Positions 31,031 to 41,700 of a stretch of DNA of 64,000 nt are shown one piece after another. The notes under the pieces are model-generated. The model worked only from the letters and a program-made list of their open reading frames with translations. It made no database searches and was not told the DNA's origin. The first letter of the stretch is position 1; every line of letters starts with the position of its first letter. A program made the translations under genes and the position numbers. Source of the DNA: Drosophila pseudoobscura (Eukaryota; Arthropoda; Insecta; Diptera; Drosophilidae). Location of the stretch: NCBI RefSeq assembly GCF_009870125.1, contig NC_046681.1:19419001-19483000 (forward strand), read 5' to 3'.

Positions 31031-31078
31031 AATCATCAATTTAATCATCAATTCAATCATCAATATGATCATCAATTC
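31031..31078. repeat. Tandem 11-12-base array, AATCATCAATT
   Basis: Four imperfect copies of AATCATCAATT in a row. They explain the Asn-His-Gln open frame on the plus strand, which is not a gene. Confidence 0.85.
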
Positions 31079-32495
31079 TTGAAGATATCGGTGCTGCAAA
31101 TACCTAATGAAAATGATATAAATATGCAGTTTGTGAATATTTTTTAAATATTTTAGGGGCATACAGCAAGTCTTATTTTTGTCTGGTACAAAATACTTAT
31201 CAAAAGTTGCATTTTGTTGCACAGTGTAACATCATCATACATCTGTCAGCTCAGAAAAAACCTCAGCAATGAAAAAGGACTTCAACAATCGATAGATGCG
31301 CACCTATCGCACCTGCAGGACAGACCAGCGATGATTTGCCAAATCGATAGCTACATTCTTACCTTTTTTTAAAGACTTAAGCAAAACAAATCCCTCGAAA
31401 TTAGCAATCAATCTCTAGGCCAATAAAGAGTCTTCAGGGGAAGCAAAACTATGCCAGCCCCAATGCCCAACAATGCCAGCATCAAATCGCGTAATCTCCC
31501 CCAACCAAAACCCATGGAACTTTTGCGCAGTGTTCTAAATAAACAATTAGCTTTTGCAGCTCATGCCCGGTTTTCGGTTTTCGGTTTTCGATTTTTGGTT
31601 TGCGGTGGGGCCTGCACTGCACTGCGCTGCTCCCCCAGAAATAGGAAGGCATTGCGGGGCCAACGCCCAAGAATAAATATAATCAAACGCTGTCAGCATT
31701 GGCAAACAATAAAAATGCAAAATAGCGAAACGAATTGTTGGACTACATTTCCATGTTTGGTGGGGGCTCTTAGCTCTCAGCTCTCAGCTCTTAGCTCTTA
31801 ACCGAATCCAAACCATAGCAATCCCCCCATGAAATGGCAGCGCCTCAACTTGAAATTGTCATAGGAATGCAAATCAACTTTGGCCACGTTTTCGGACGAG
31901 GGTCAAAGTGTCAGAACGGCCCGAATGTGAGAGTGGAACCAAACCATTTAGAAGACAGCTGCATGGCACAAGTGACGGGCGCAAGAAACAAATTTATGAA
32001 GCATTAATCACATCTTATTAATGATTATGCATAGGGCAACGGCAACAGCACAACGGGTCTGTGTTTGGAATGTCATTCTCAATTAGTAATACGATATACT
32101 AGCACTCGTACTGGACCAATTTCCTTGGCAGAATGAGAGCCCTTCACTGGTTTAGTGGCCATTTGTGATCCATTAACATTATGGAAACCCACCCAACAAC
32201 AGCCAACCCGATGATGAAATACTCTCAAGCGCCGTAGTCCCGAAGACAATGCAGGCCATCGATGTCTGGGCCAATTTGTTAGGGCGTGCTTTTGGCTCTT
32301 TGCTTTTTTCATATTCTCTCCCATGGCTATTGTCTTCCACCGGCCAGTGGGCGGGGATCTTGAGCCGCTCGCTCTACTAATAACTATCTTGTCGGTGCCG
32401 TAATGATCGGTCAGTTTATCGCCGCAAAATCGCATAATTGGCGCAGATTTCATTCGACAACTGGGCAATTATGCAAATTTAACCAAAAACACATT

Positions 32496-32653
32496 TGCCT
32501 GGGCATTCCTCCCCATGGGATTCGTGTGTGGCCTATCGCCTGCCATCAAAGCAGTCTATCGTTTAGCTTTCAACTGCCTGGGCATTCCTCCCCCTGGGAT
32601 TCGTGTGTGGCCTATCGCCTGCCATCAAAGCAGTCTATCGTTTAGCTTTCAAC
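32496..32653 (+). repeat. 79-base tandem duplication just upstream of ATP synthase subunit g
   Basis: Copies at 32496-32574 and 32575-32653 begin TGCCTGGGCATTCCTCCCC. They differ at very few positions (ATGGGA versus CTGGGA is the clear one). The second copy ends about 70 bases before the start codon. The unit contains CTATCGTTTAG, a half-match to a DRE. The duplication probably covers part of the promoter or first exon. Confidence 0.9.
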
Positions 32654-32722
32654 TGTCTGGCAGCACTATTGTGTCGTCTTTGCTGGAACGAAACACAGAA
32701 ACTGAATAAAATTCTCTCCAAG

Positions 32723-33095
32723 ATGAGTCAATACGTTGCCAAGGCCACTGCACTCGCCAATAGTAAGTTTTCCATTCATCATAATAATATATTCTGTATT
32801 CATTGGGTATGTATTCGCAGATCTTGCTGCTTTGGCACGTCCGCAGCTGAAGGAATTCTGGAAATATGCCAAAGTGGAGCTGTCGCCGCCGTTGCCCGGC
32901 GACTTCCAGAAGCTGCAGACCGCGGCCAAGTCCACGAAGAAACTGAAGACGGATGTGAAGGGCTTGGGCGGCCGTCTCGGCCAGGTCACAGTGCGCGAGG
33001 CCTGGCTGAACATCCTGGTCACCGTCGAGGTAGTCACCTGGTTCTACATGGGCGAGGTGATCGGACGTCGCCACTTTGTGGGCTACAAGGTCTAA
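32723..33095 (+). CDS. ATPsynG: Mitochondrial ATP synthase subunit g
   Basis: Small membrane subunit of the F1Fo ATP synthase in the inner mitochondrial membrane, involved in dimerisation of the enzyme. Exons 32723-32762 and 32821-33095, 104 aa. It opens MSQYVAKATALAN and continues through ALARPQLKEFWKYAKVELSP. The single TM segment is VREAWLNILVTVEVVTWFYM, followed by GEVIGRRHFVGYKV at the C-terminus, all typical of the family. The length is close to the usual 100 or so. AATAAA at 33193-33198. D. melanogaster l(2)06225 encodes this subunit, from memory at another site on 2L, so the position here may be a rearrangement or a paralogue. Confidence 0.93.
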
Positions 33096-36000
33096 GCACT
33101 CCGAAATGTTTCCTCAATTCTTGCTACGTTACACAGACATGATACCCCCCTACACAGTACACAAGACACATGTTTTGCGACCAGGTGCATTCAATAAAGC
33201 AGCAGCAGGCCCCTCCCAGAATTCCGTAGAACCATGGGTACACGGGTGTACGAGTATGCTCGCTCAATGCAAATCGCCGCCGAGGTGGCATTGATCTTGC
33301 CCCTTCCTCGACTGGGGTGTACGTGTCGTGTGGCGCAGGCGTCCAAGCGGCAAAGCGTTAGCCAACGCGACATGGCACTCGTTCGGTCAAGTGGCATAAA
33401 TCAGATTGACACGGTTGCACAACCGACGCCAAACAATGGACCGGGCGGCACCACGGTGCTGCCCCAAAACATAAGCATATTTCGTACGAGTATTTCTAAA
33501 GTTTGGCCCAATTTTAATGGCATTTTAATAGCAAAGCCCCGCGTTCTCCAGCCTTTTGTTGCAATCTCACTGGTCGATTGCATCATGCATCAGCCGCCAC
33601 AGTCCGTGGTGCACAGAGCCAGGTCCTTATCACAGTCCAGACCCGGTTGCCGCCCACTTTTCCGGCGAGATTAATGCGAATTCCATATTAAAATCGCATA
33701 AACAGAATAAAACTAATTATGGTGAATGGCGGTGGGGCCCGCGACGGGGCTAGGAAATCAATGTTAGCCACGCTTGAATTCAATTTGGCCCCCGGCCGAC
33801 TGTTGCTGCTGCCAATTGTTGCTACAACTGCAAACAAGCGCTGACCGGGCCAGCGGGGCGGTGTGGCACGGTGGCACGGTGGCACGGTGGCAGTCCAACG
33901 AATTTGGTTGCAGCAGCATTTCCACCCACTCCGCCAACACCTTTGGCGTGTTACCCATTATTTAATTTGGTTTTCATACTCTACTCAAGAGTGAAGACTG
34001 AAGGGTACCTCTGTACCCCTGGTAGCCCTTTGTTATACAACACTGGCAGGTGCATAGGCATAGGAATTCTGACAGCACTGGTTTGGGAATGGGAAAACTT
34101 TAAAAGAAAGTCTTCAAAGGCTAAAGATGCGCTTTAATGCCCTGAATATGTGATAAAGAACTCTTGTACAGCTAAAGGAAGGCACGCTTTCCAGCACTGG
34201 TTCAGGAAAGCTTTGAATAGAATAGGGATTTGAAATGTTGAATGTTCAAATGTGCATCTGAAAGCCCTAAAAGGGAGTTTTGAATGTGGAACGGATGTAA
34301 ATCTTAGCTCCAAAAGGCTGAAAGTACAGTACCCTGCTGAAGCAACGCTTTGCAACACTAAAGGGGAAGCAGAAAGTCAGTTCTCTTTCCAGCACTGATC
34401 AATTAAAGTGTTGGAAGGCTATCTAGGAGCCAAGAGCAATTCCCCGTCGACTATTCCAGCAACTTTTATCCGTTTTAATTTCTAGACGATTTAAGTTAAT
34501 TTAATTAACGTAGACACACACAGGCAATCACACTCGACTCCGTTGCGAGGAATTTTCGAGTGGTCGGCCGTTCGGTCGATGTGGCCTCCGAAGTGCAATT
34601 GTTACCATTTTTTGGGACTGTGCTCTGTGCTGATGATGCAATGGCCAATCGCAGACGTAATCGATTGAAAACCGTTGGTTTACGATCAAGATCTGGGGGC
34701 AATTAATCCAGATACAATTAGTATGCTAAGGCATCGGTTAATGGTCATTAGGCGAAGCCAATAATTAACCACTTACGCGGTCGCGGCTGTCACTAAATCG
34801 TAGTCACAACTGTCACAACTAACAGAGATAGCTCTAGTGCCCGCAGAATGGTCAATTGAACAAGTTCTATGGGCCAGGTTAGTAGTGTGTTTATGACGTT
34901 AGCAAGTGGCTGCTTCCAGTTCCAGGCGGTTCATGCAACACGAGATACGAGTGCTTGTCTCTCTGTTTCTGTGGCGTATATTTGGTTACAGGTTGTTACT
35001 ATATTTAGGCCAGCAGCCAACCAGCCAACCAGTTGTGGGTGCGGATAAGAAAGCTGTACACCAGACTGTACACCAGGGCTATTACGAAATACTTTTTGCT
35101 GGCATTCGGTCATGTCTTGCGAGTCCAGCAAATGGCTTACCGACTCCCACTGGCAGGTCTGGCAGCCATATGTTCTCGTGGTCTCGTGGTCTCGGTTCTG
35201 TTGCGAATGAATCACTTCGCTTAAAGCCCCGATCCGATCCGATCCTTTATTGGTCTACTGACCTTATTCAATGACTCATCGCCCACACACGCAACGCAGC
35301 AAAAAGCGGTATGAGATAATACCCCACAAAAAGGGGTTTTAGTGGGCCAACTTGAACTCGATTCCATGCGTGCTGCGTGCCAAAAAACCAGAAACCAAGA
35401 AACCAAGAAAATGCGACTACGAATGCGTTTTGCTCAAGTGCGTTGCCGTCCGTTGAACCTGTCGAGCAGGAAGCCCACAGACCGCAGACCGCAGACAGAG
35501 CAGTGCGTAAACTTGAACTTGCCACCAGAGATGGAGGAGGAGGAGGAGGAGGCAGTTGCAGTGGCTGCGTCATGCGTCTTGCATTTACACGCACGCAGCT
35601 AAGAGCAGCAGGGTGGGGCCAGGGGCCGCCGATCGAGTAAGAAACAAAAGTGAATGGTGGCTGGGGCTGGGGACCAGATTTATGGCCAATTGCTATGGGG
35701 CTTGGCTGCCGACACGACACCGAACAACAGCGGCAAAAAAGCTGCTGTTTGCTGTTTGTCTCCCCCTCTGATGGCGTCTGTTGTACCCTCCATCCACGGG
35801 CTATTAGAGCTCTGATTAGCCGTTGGTAATGCTGAGATTTTGGTGCCAAAAGTTCTGCAAGGGTATCAAAAGTGTCGACCCTCCAAAGTGCCAAATTCCT
35901 CGCTTGTTTTTACCCCCACGATTGACACTTTTATTGAATGCTCAGAGCACTTTTTGGCTTATCATTATTTTGGTCAATTCGAAGTCTTGGGCTGCGGAAA

Positions 36001-36932
36001 CGGGAACGAAAAGCACTAAAGCGGGGCTCTTAAGAGCCCACAGTGGGCGTTGAGGCGGATCTGAACTGCAACTGCATTTGCATAGACACATTACTTAACC
36101 GGGGTCTGTGCTCTGTCCTCCGTGCTCTGTCGCCGTCTTGGCCATATCTAGTTGTGGCTTTTGTTACCGTCTATTACGCGCCACATTTTCTATTAATAAT
36201 TGCAAGTGCGAGTGTGCGGCGATCAAGGCAAACCGCCCCCTGCTCCAGTTTATCGGGTACTCGTACCCGTACTCTCGGTACTCTCGATTTCAGTTTTGTT
36301 GGTCTCTGGTCTCTGGTCTCTGGGGTCTCCAACCAGTTGGCAACAATGTAGTCCAGCTGCCTGGGCTTGTCTTTGGCTGCTTTTCCAGAGAGCGGCTTTG
36401 TCAACGCCCCTGCTTTGGGTCTGGTTCAAAGTAGCTTGCTGATCGATGCTGGATCGAGGCGGCCCCGGAATTGATTAATTGCTGGCATCGGTAATCGGTA
36501 ATCGTCAATCTATCGAGATTCGTTTTGAGAGCTATTTGCAGAGACTTCAAGACTTTGAAGGCGTGGGAGCAGGGAATATGGATAGAACTGGGATCGAAAG
36601 GTGAACCCTAAGAAATCCCCTTCAAAAAATCACCTTTCCCTCATTTGTTTTGATAACAGTTTTTTATTCAAAGAAACAATTTTTTCAGATGATAACATAA
36701 GAGAAAATAAAGCAGAAATGGATAGGAAGGACTCAGAGATTGACTTAGATTTGCTGAAGAAAGTTTTGTGAGGAGTGCGTGAGGTCCGCGGCAGATGGCA
36801 AGTGGAAAAACCTTTGGGAAACTAAAACCAAACATGACTTGAAGATAGAGACAGAGAGACGGCGCGACAGAGACAATCGCTGGCAAGGTCAAGGGGGATC
36901 GTTTATCCAGGGGGTTCCGTTTCAGTGGATGA
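33096..36932. other. 3.8-kb intergenic region
   Basis: After the ATP synthase subunit g 3' end, no gene is supported. Contains an 8-base tandem CGGTGGCA array (33859-33892), a stretch with recurrent CAGCACTGG (34072-34400), a GTCTCTG tandem run (36300-36326), and near 36662-36668 the AATAAA (minus) of the next cuticle gene. Confidence 0.5.
33859..33892. repeat. 8-base tandem array, GGTGGCAC
   Basis: Three perfect units plus partial flanking copies of CGGTGGCA. Confidence 0.9.
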
Positions 36933-37380
36933 TTACCAGGTGCCTGGTGCGGGCTCCAGGTTGACGGAGGCCGCCGACTGCGAGTGTCCGGGCAGGGGTG
37001 CCACGTGGACGGCGCCACGGGTCTTGGCCACATAGCTGGCAGGGGGGGCAGCCACTGCGACCACAGCGGGCGGATGGGCGGCCACAATGGTGGCATGGGC
37101 TGGGGCCGACTGGATGAGCACGGGTCCAGCTGGGGACAGGACCAGGGGCACGGCAGCGGGCACAGCAGAGGCCTGGATGGCCACCGAACCGGCAACGGCG
37201 GGTCCGGCACCCACCAGCACATGGCCGCCATGGATGCTGGTCAGCAGCGGCACCACAGAGCTGTTGACTCCATAGGCCAGGGCGAACAAGACTACGACAA
37301 CGGCGAACTGGAAGCGAGAGAGAGAGGGAGAGTTAATTCCTGGCTGGTTGTAGGGAGAAGTGCGAATATCCTACCTTCAT
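36933..37380 (-). CDS. Acp1-related cuticle protein, Val/Ala-rich
   Basis: Predicted secreted cuticle component. Exon 1 (37380-37375) encodes Met-Lys; exon 2 is 37307-36933. The signal peptide is FAVVVVLFALAYGVNS, then SVVPLLTSIHGGHVLVGAGP, which parallels SVIPLLSQVAGHGLSYTAVS of the Acp1-like protein. A middle of Ala/Val/Pro with SAPAHATIVAAHPPAVVAV is followed by the shared end YVAKTRGAVHVAPLPGHSQ...PAPGTW. The terminal residue is Trp rather than Leu. Probably CG7203 or CG7214 by locus. Of the three proteins here it has the fewest tandem repeats, so it may be nearest the ancestral form; that is inference. Confidence 0.9.
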
Positions 37381-37420
37381 GTTGGCTTCTGGTGATCTAA
37401 GCGACGATTGAAACGTTACT

Positions 37421-37455
37421 AACTGACATCTGCCGGTGGTCACGGCGTTTTTATA
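37421..37455 (-). promoter_or_regulatory. TATA + initiator core promoter of the Val/Ala-rich cuticle gene
   Basis: TATAAAA on the minus strand at 37455-37449, and TCAGTT at 37426-37421 with the initiator A 31 bases from the TATA start. The leader before the start codon is about 44 bases. Confidence 0.8.
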
Positions 37456-38765
37456 GCTCTAACGACCGAGAGCGAGAGATCCATAATACCATTTAGCATA
37501 TAAGGCCAGTTCTCGGTATGTTTGCTGCACTAATGCGGAAACTGGCCAGTGGCCCCTGGAGAACAAACAAACTCGATTCTGCTCATGGCCAGGGCAAAGA
37601 GATCTCCGAGCCCATGGGCCATAGACACCGTTCAAGTGCGGCGACAATTAGCCACGTCGGTTGACAAGATACCAACCGGACAAGACACATTTGATTCGGC
37701 CAATCAATTGAAACCGGCGCAAACAACAGCCCCCCAAACCCCCAGCCTCCACCCCACATGTCTGTAATATCTCCCCTAACAACAATGGATGGGCGAACCA
37801 CTCACTCACTCACTCACTCGCACAGTACAGTACAGTACAGTACACAGTCGAACACTCGGCTGTCCATTAAAATTTCATCAGCTGAATATAATTATATTCA
37901 GTTCAATAAGTCTGCCCTGAAATTAATGCCCCAGCCGCCGCCAGGCGTTGGACCGAACCATTTTGGTCTCGATCGATGCAGATATATGTATAAGTACTAT
38001 ATAGATACATATACCGATTTGCATATCGCTAATGCAGCCAATGCGGGGGCTATGCTCGCGGCTGTGGGATAGAGTGGTGCCTAAAATGAGACTGGAAAAG
38101 TATTGGGATGCAACAAAAACCATGGAGTGGTGGGTTTTCCTTCGATCTAACAAAGGTTTTCGAAGAGGGTCTCTCTTAACAGAGCCTAAGAGTCCGAGAA
38201 ATGCCTATATCTGAGATCTAGGTACAAGAAAACCTTGAAAACAGATCCAAAAGATAGTTTTATTGACAGACATTCTTCTTGTACGTCTTCTACATAATAT
38301 ATTTGAATTGAAATAAGGTTTTTATGCAAAGCTTTTGATGGAAAAATATATTTATTCTCACTAGTAAGACTTTCAAAACTCCATAGACTAAGACTACTAT
38401 TCTATTACTATTATATGCTTACCCAGATCCCAGGACTAGCTAGAACTTATAGCTCTGTGGAAGAAATCTTTAGATGGAGAGCTAGCCTCTGACGAGCCAA
38501 TAATCGATCCATAAATAATCTTTCTTTCGTATTCCGAATGCTGAAAACTTCATCCATCGATCCATATATGTAGAACATTTTGTGGTTGAATAATATATCG
38601 GAAATAATTCCATTTCATGGTCCCCTTTCAGTCAACTGTCAGTCCGACAAGTTGGCAAACACACAAAATCATCAGTCCTGCAATATAACATATAAAATAT
38701 TTCCCCCAAAACAGAAAACCACATAAACCAAAAAAGGTAGAAAGAATACCCGGAAGCGCGGCAGA
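37456..38765. other. Intergenic region before the coiled-coil gene
   Basis: Contains ACTC and ACAGT simple repeats (37799-37845) and otherwise AT-rich sequence with no coding signal. The last 100 bases are probably the leader of the gene starting at 38766; no TATA is seen. Confidence 0.5.
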
Positions 38766-41700
38766 ATGGCTCGTCTGGTGTTCTCCGACAAAGATCACAG
38801 TGCCTACGATCCCAAAAAGTACAAAGTGAGTTGGAGCCCTGACAAAAAGTGGGAACAATCGACTGATATGGCCGTATACCTAGGTGGTGCACAAGAACCA
38901 CTGGCGTCAGGTTAGTCTGCTGCTGCAGCCATCGCACAAGAAGTGGTGGGAGGATCCCGATGTCATTGTTGCGTGAGTACAGACCATTGAATCGCTCTCA
39001 GCCACAAACACACGACACGTGTGCCAGCTCCCATTGCCGTCGAGTGGTCGTTTCGCTCTGACACCGATTGGCGCCAGTGAAGGAACCACCGCTGCCGCTG
39101 CCACTGCCATTCAATTAAGATTCTTTGCCACAGCCATGCTCATAATATTTTATTGCATCCATCAGAGTGTCAGGCGCAAGAGCCACACCCAGAAATATTT
39201 CCATGGCAATTATCGTGGCCCCCACTCTCTCGTGGGAAATACTTACACTCGATTGCATCACATTGTCTGATAAGACTATCTCTGGTTCTCTCACGTTTCC
39301 TCAATGCGCTTCCTAAAACTTAAAACTTGCCAAAATTCGCTCCTTTTGGAGCACCATTCCTCTGGCAGCCCCGTTCCTCGAGTGGAGGTCGCTAATTTCC
39401 GGACCAAGTTTAGTCACGCGATGCTAACGAAGAATTTGATAGATGCCTCAGTGCCTCCTCCAATGCAAATGAACACCAGCCCGGGGGGGTTTGGAGGAGC
39501 AAGTGCAGCCATCGGCTGTCGGCAAAACTTTTCCAAGTAATTGGGGAACAAGTGATGGAAAAGGGAAATTGGCTTTGGTTTTTGCTCACTGGGTCGTCGG
39601 TTCACTCGAGTTTCGCGGCTTGTCTTTGGGGGGTGGGGGCTGTGTTCTCTGTGGTGTCAATGTTCATGGAATCCTCCTTCAAGGTTAAGGAAAGTGTGAA
39701 TGGAATAAGAAACTATTAGTTACAGTGGGTGTTCTTGACTTTTTCCTGTTCTTAATGGAATAAACTTTGAATAGCCTTTCGTTATTTTTATCTTCCAAAG
39801 TATCTCTAAGCTTGAAACACGAACTTTTTTAGGCCTCATTCGTAGGTCGATGTGGAACACATTCTCTAAGGAGGATATACTCATTTGGATTGTCGTGGAA
39901 GCAGCCTTTTAGCACTTCCGTTCCGTCCTTATTCATTCGTTTTGCATCCCTGCCACCTGCCCTCGTGCGTCAACCCCTGACTCACTTGCTTAGCTCGCCC
40001 ATCGGATCGACGACAACCCGAAACTTTTCTATATGAAAAACGATAGTTTCTTCCGCTGAGAAATTCTCTGCCATTTGCTAAAGATAACCCCTAAAACAGT
40101 CAACAGATAAAGTAGCTTCTAAGTATCTCCATAGAACCCCCTATAATAAGCAGATTTTTATCCATAAACATGTTTCTGTTGATCAGTCAGAACCCATACT
40201 CAAAAGACTGAATGTATAATCGATCAGTCAACCTTTTGTCCTTCAGTAATACTCATACAACTTCTTAGCCCTCTACTTGCTACCATTCCTTGGCCATAAC
40301 TCTTTGCCATATCGATAGATAAAATGTCTTCCCTTGTCTATAAAAACACCCATCAATCTAAAGTTTATGGCCCGAAGAAGGGGGCAAGGACAAACTTTCG
40401 TCTAAGTTGCGTATCCCACAATGGATCGGAATATAATAGAACCGAGAACGGGGTAATGTGCTCTATTCTTTCGGGGCCCCCCGGCCCCGAGCCGACACTT
40501 TGCGTGTTCAATAAAAAGGGAAATCAAAGTGAAGCGAATGAAGCGGAAAACGGTGTCAGTACGGGGACAGCGAAGAAAGTACTTAAGCGGCGCGTCACTC
40601 AATCAGAATGATATTATTTTTAATGGCGCAAAATGGATACAATAAACACCCGAGTACGAACGCGTGGCTGCCACGCAACGGACACGGACACGGGCACGGG
40701 TACGGATACAGCAGATACACGGATAACGCCACCCAGCGCCGATCGGCTGGGGTCTCACATGAAGTTCGGTCGTCGGAGGCTTCGCACGCCACAGTATAGT
40801 CGTATAGTAGTCCCATCAAAATAGAAGCAGGATGAGGACGAAGTTTTAAATGCACAACGCCGAAGGAAACTTAATTACATTTCAATTTGTGCTACCCAAG
40901 ACAACTGACGTGAACCGTACACCTGGACGTCGTGGGACGTTGGGACGTTGCTAAACAAACTGTTCCGCATATGTCACTCACAGGCGCTCGGGCCGGAGGA
41001 ATCGGGGGGGCGACTGTTGCTCGCTCAGAGTCGCTGGAATGGGCCCCACCGCCGCCAGGCAAGCGCTGTGCCACCGTGACGATGCTCCTGGCCCAGCGCA
41101 TAGCACGCAACGCTTGCTGGTCAGTCGACGACGAGCCCTGCTACAGTGCGAACAAGATGAACGTGTGGCAGACACTCGAGTATCTGTCCGGGCTGAGCCT
41201 CCGGAAGCGCTACAATTACGAGGGCTATGCGGACACCCAGAATATCCTGCGCACTCTCACGCCCTCCTGGCGACGCGACAGCTTCGCGGAGAAGGCCAAG
41301 GCCGAGGAGGTGGCGGCCGCCAGCGCCACAGCGGCCAAGTACCCCGACGATCGCTCCACCAGCGGCATGGCCATCATTGCGGATACACCTGTACCCAGAA
41401 CCAGTGTCCAGTCGAGCGATAACCTTCCTCTGAGATCCGGTTCGAAGCCTTCGAGCGGACTTCGCCGCAAGCATCGCAGTAGAACCAAAAAACGCCATGG
41501 CCCGAGCTTGGATCCCGAGTACGCTTTGTCAGCGGAGGACCTGGAGGATCTGGTCAAGTGCACGTAAGGACTATACGGTGTTTGCTAGAGAAAGTGGGGT
41601 ATATTGTGGAGAAGGTTTAAATTAGTTAAACGACTGAGTTCCATATATCTTGACCAGTACCTACTGGATTCGTTTTTGGAAGCAAAGATTATATGAGTAA

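Larger units (their letters stand above)
29716..32495. other. Intergenic region with simple repeats
   Basis: No gene supported. Contains a TCTG/TCCG microsatellite (30384-30415), a tandem AATCATCAATT array (31031-31078) and runs of GTTTTCGGTTTTC (about 31569-31590). Open frames here are low-complexity or repeat-driven. Confidence 0.5.

Noticed and set aside
30932..31147. Asn/His/Gln-rich plus-strand open frame
   Set aside because: Produced by the AATCATCAATT tandem array.
41039..41422. Second plus-strand frame over the coiled-coil exon
   Set aside because: The other frame gives phase-compatible splicing on both sides and a stretch matching the alternative exon; this frame ends in a stop with no donor.
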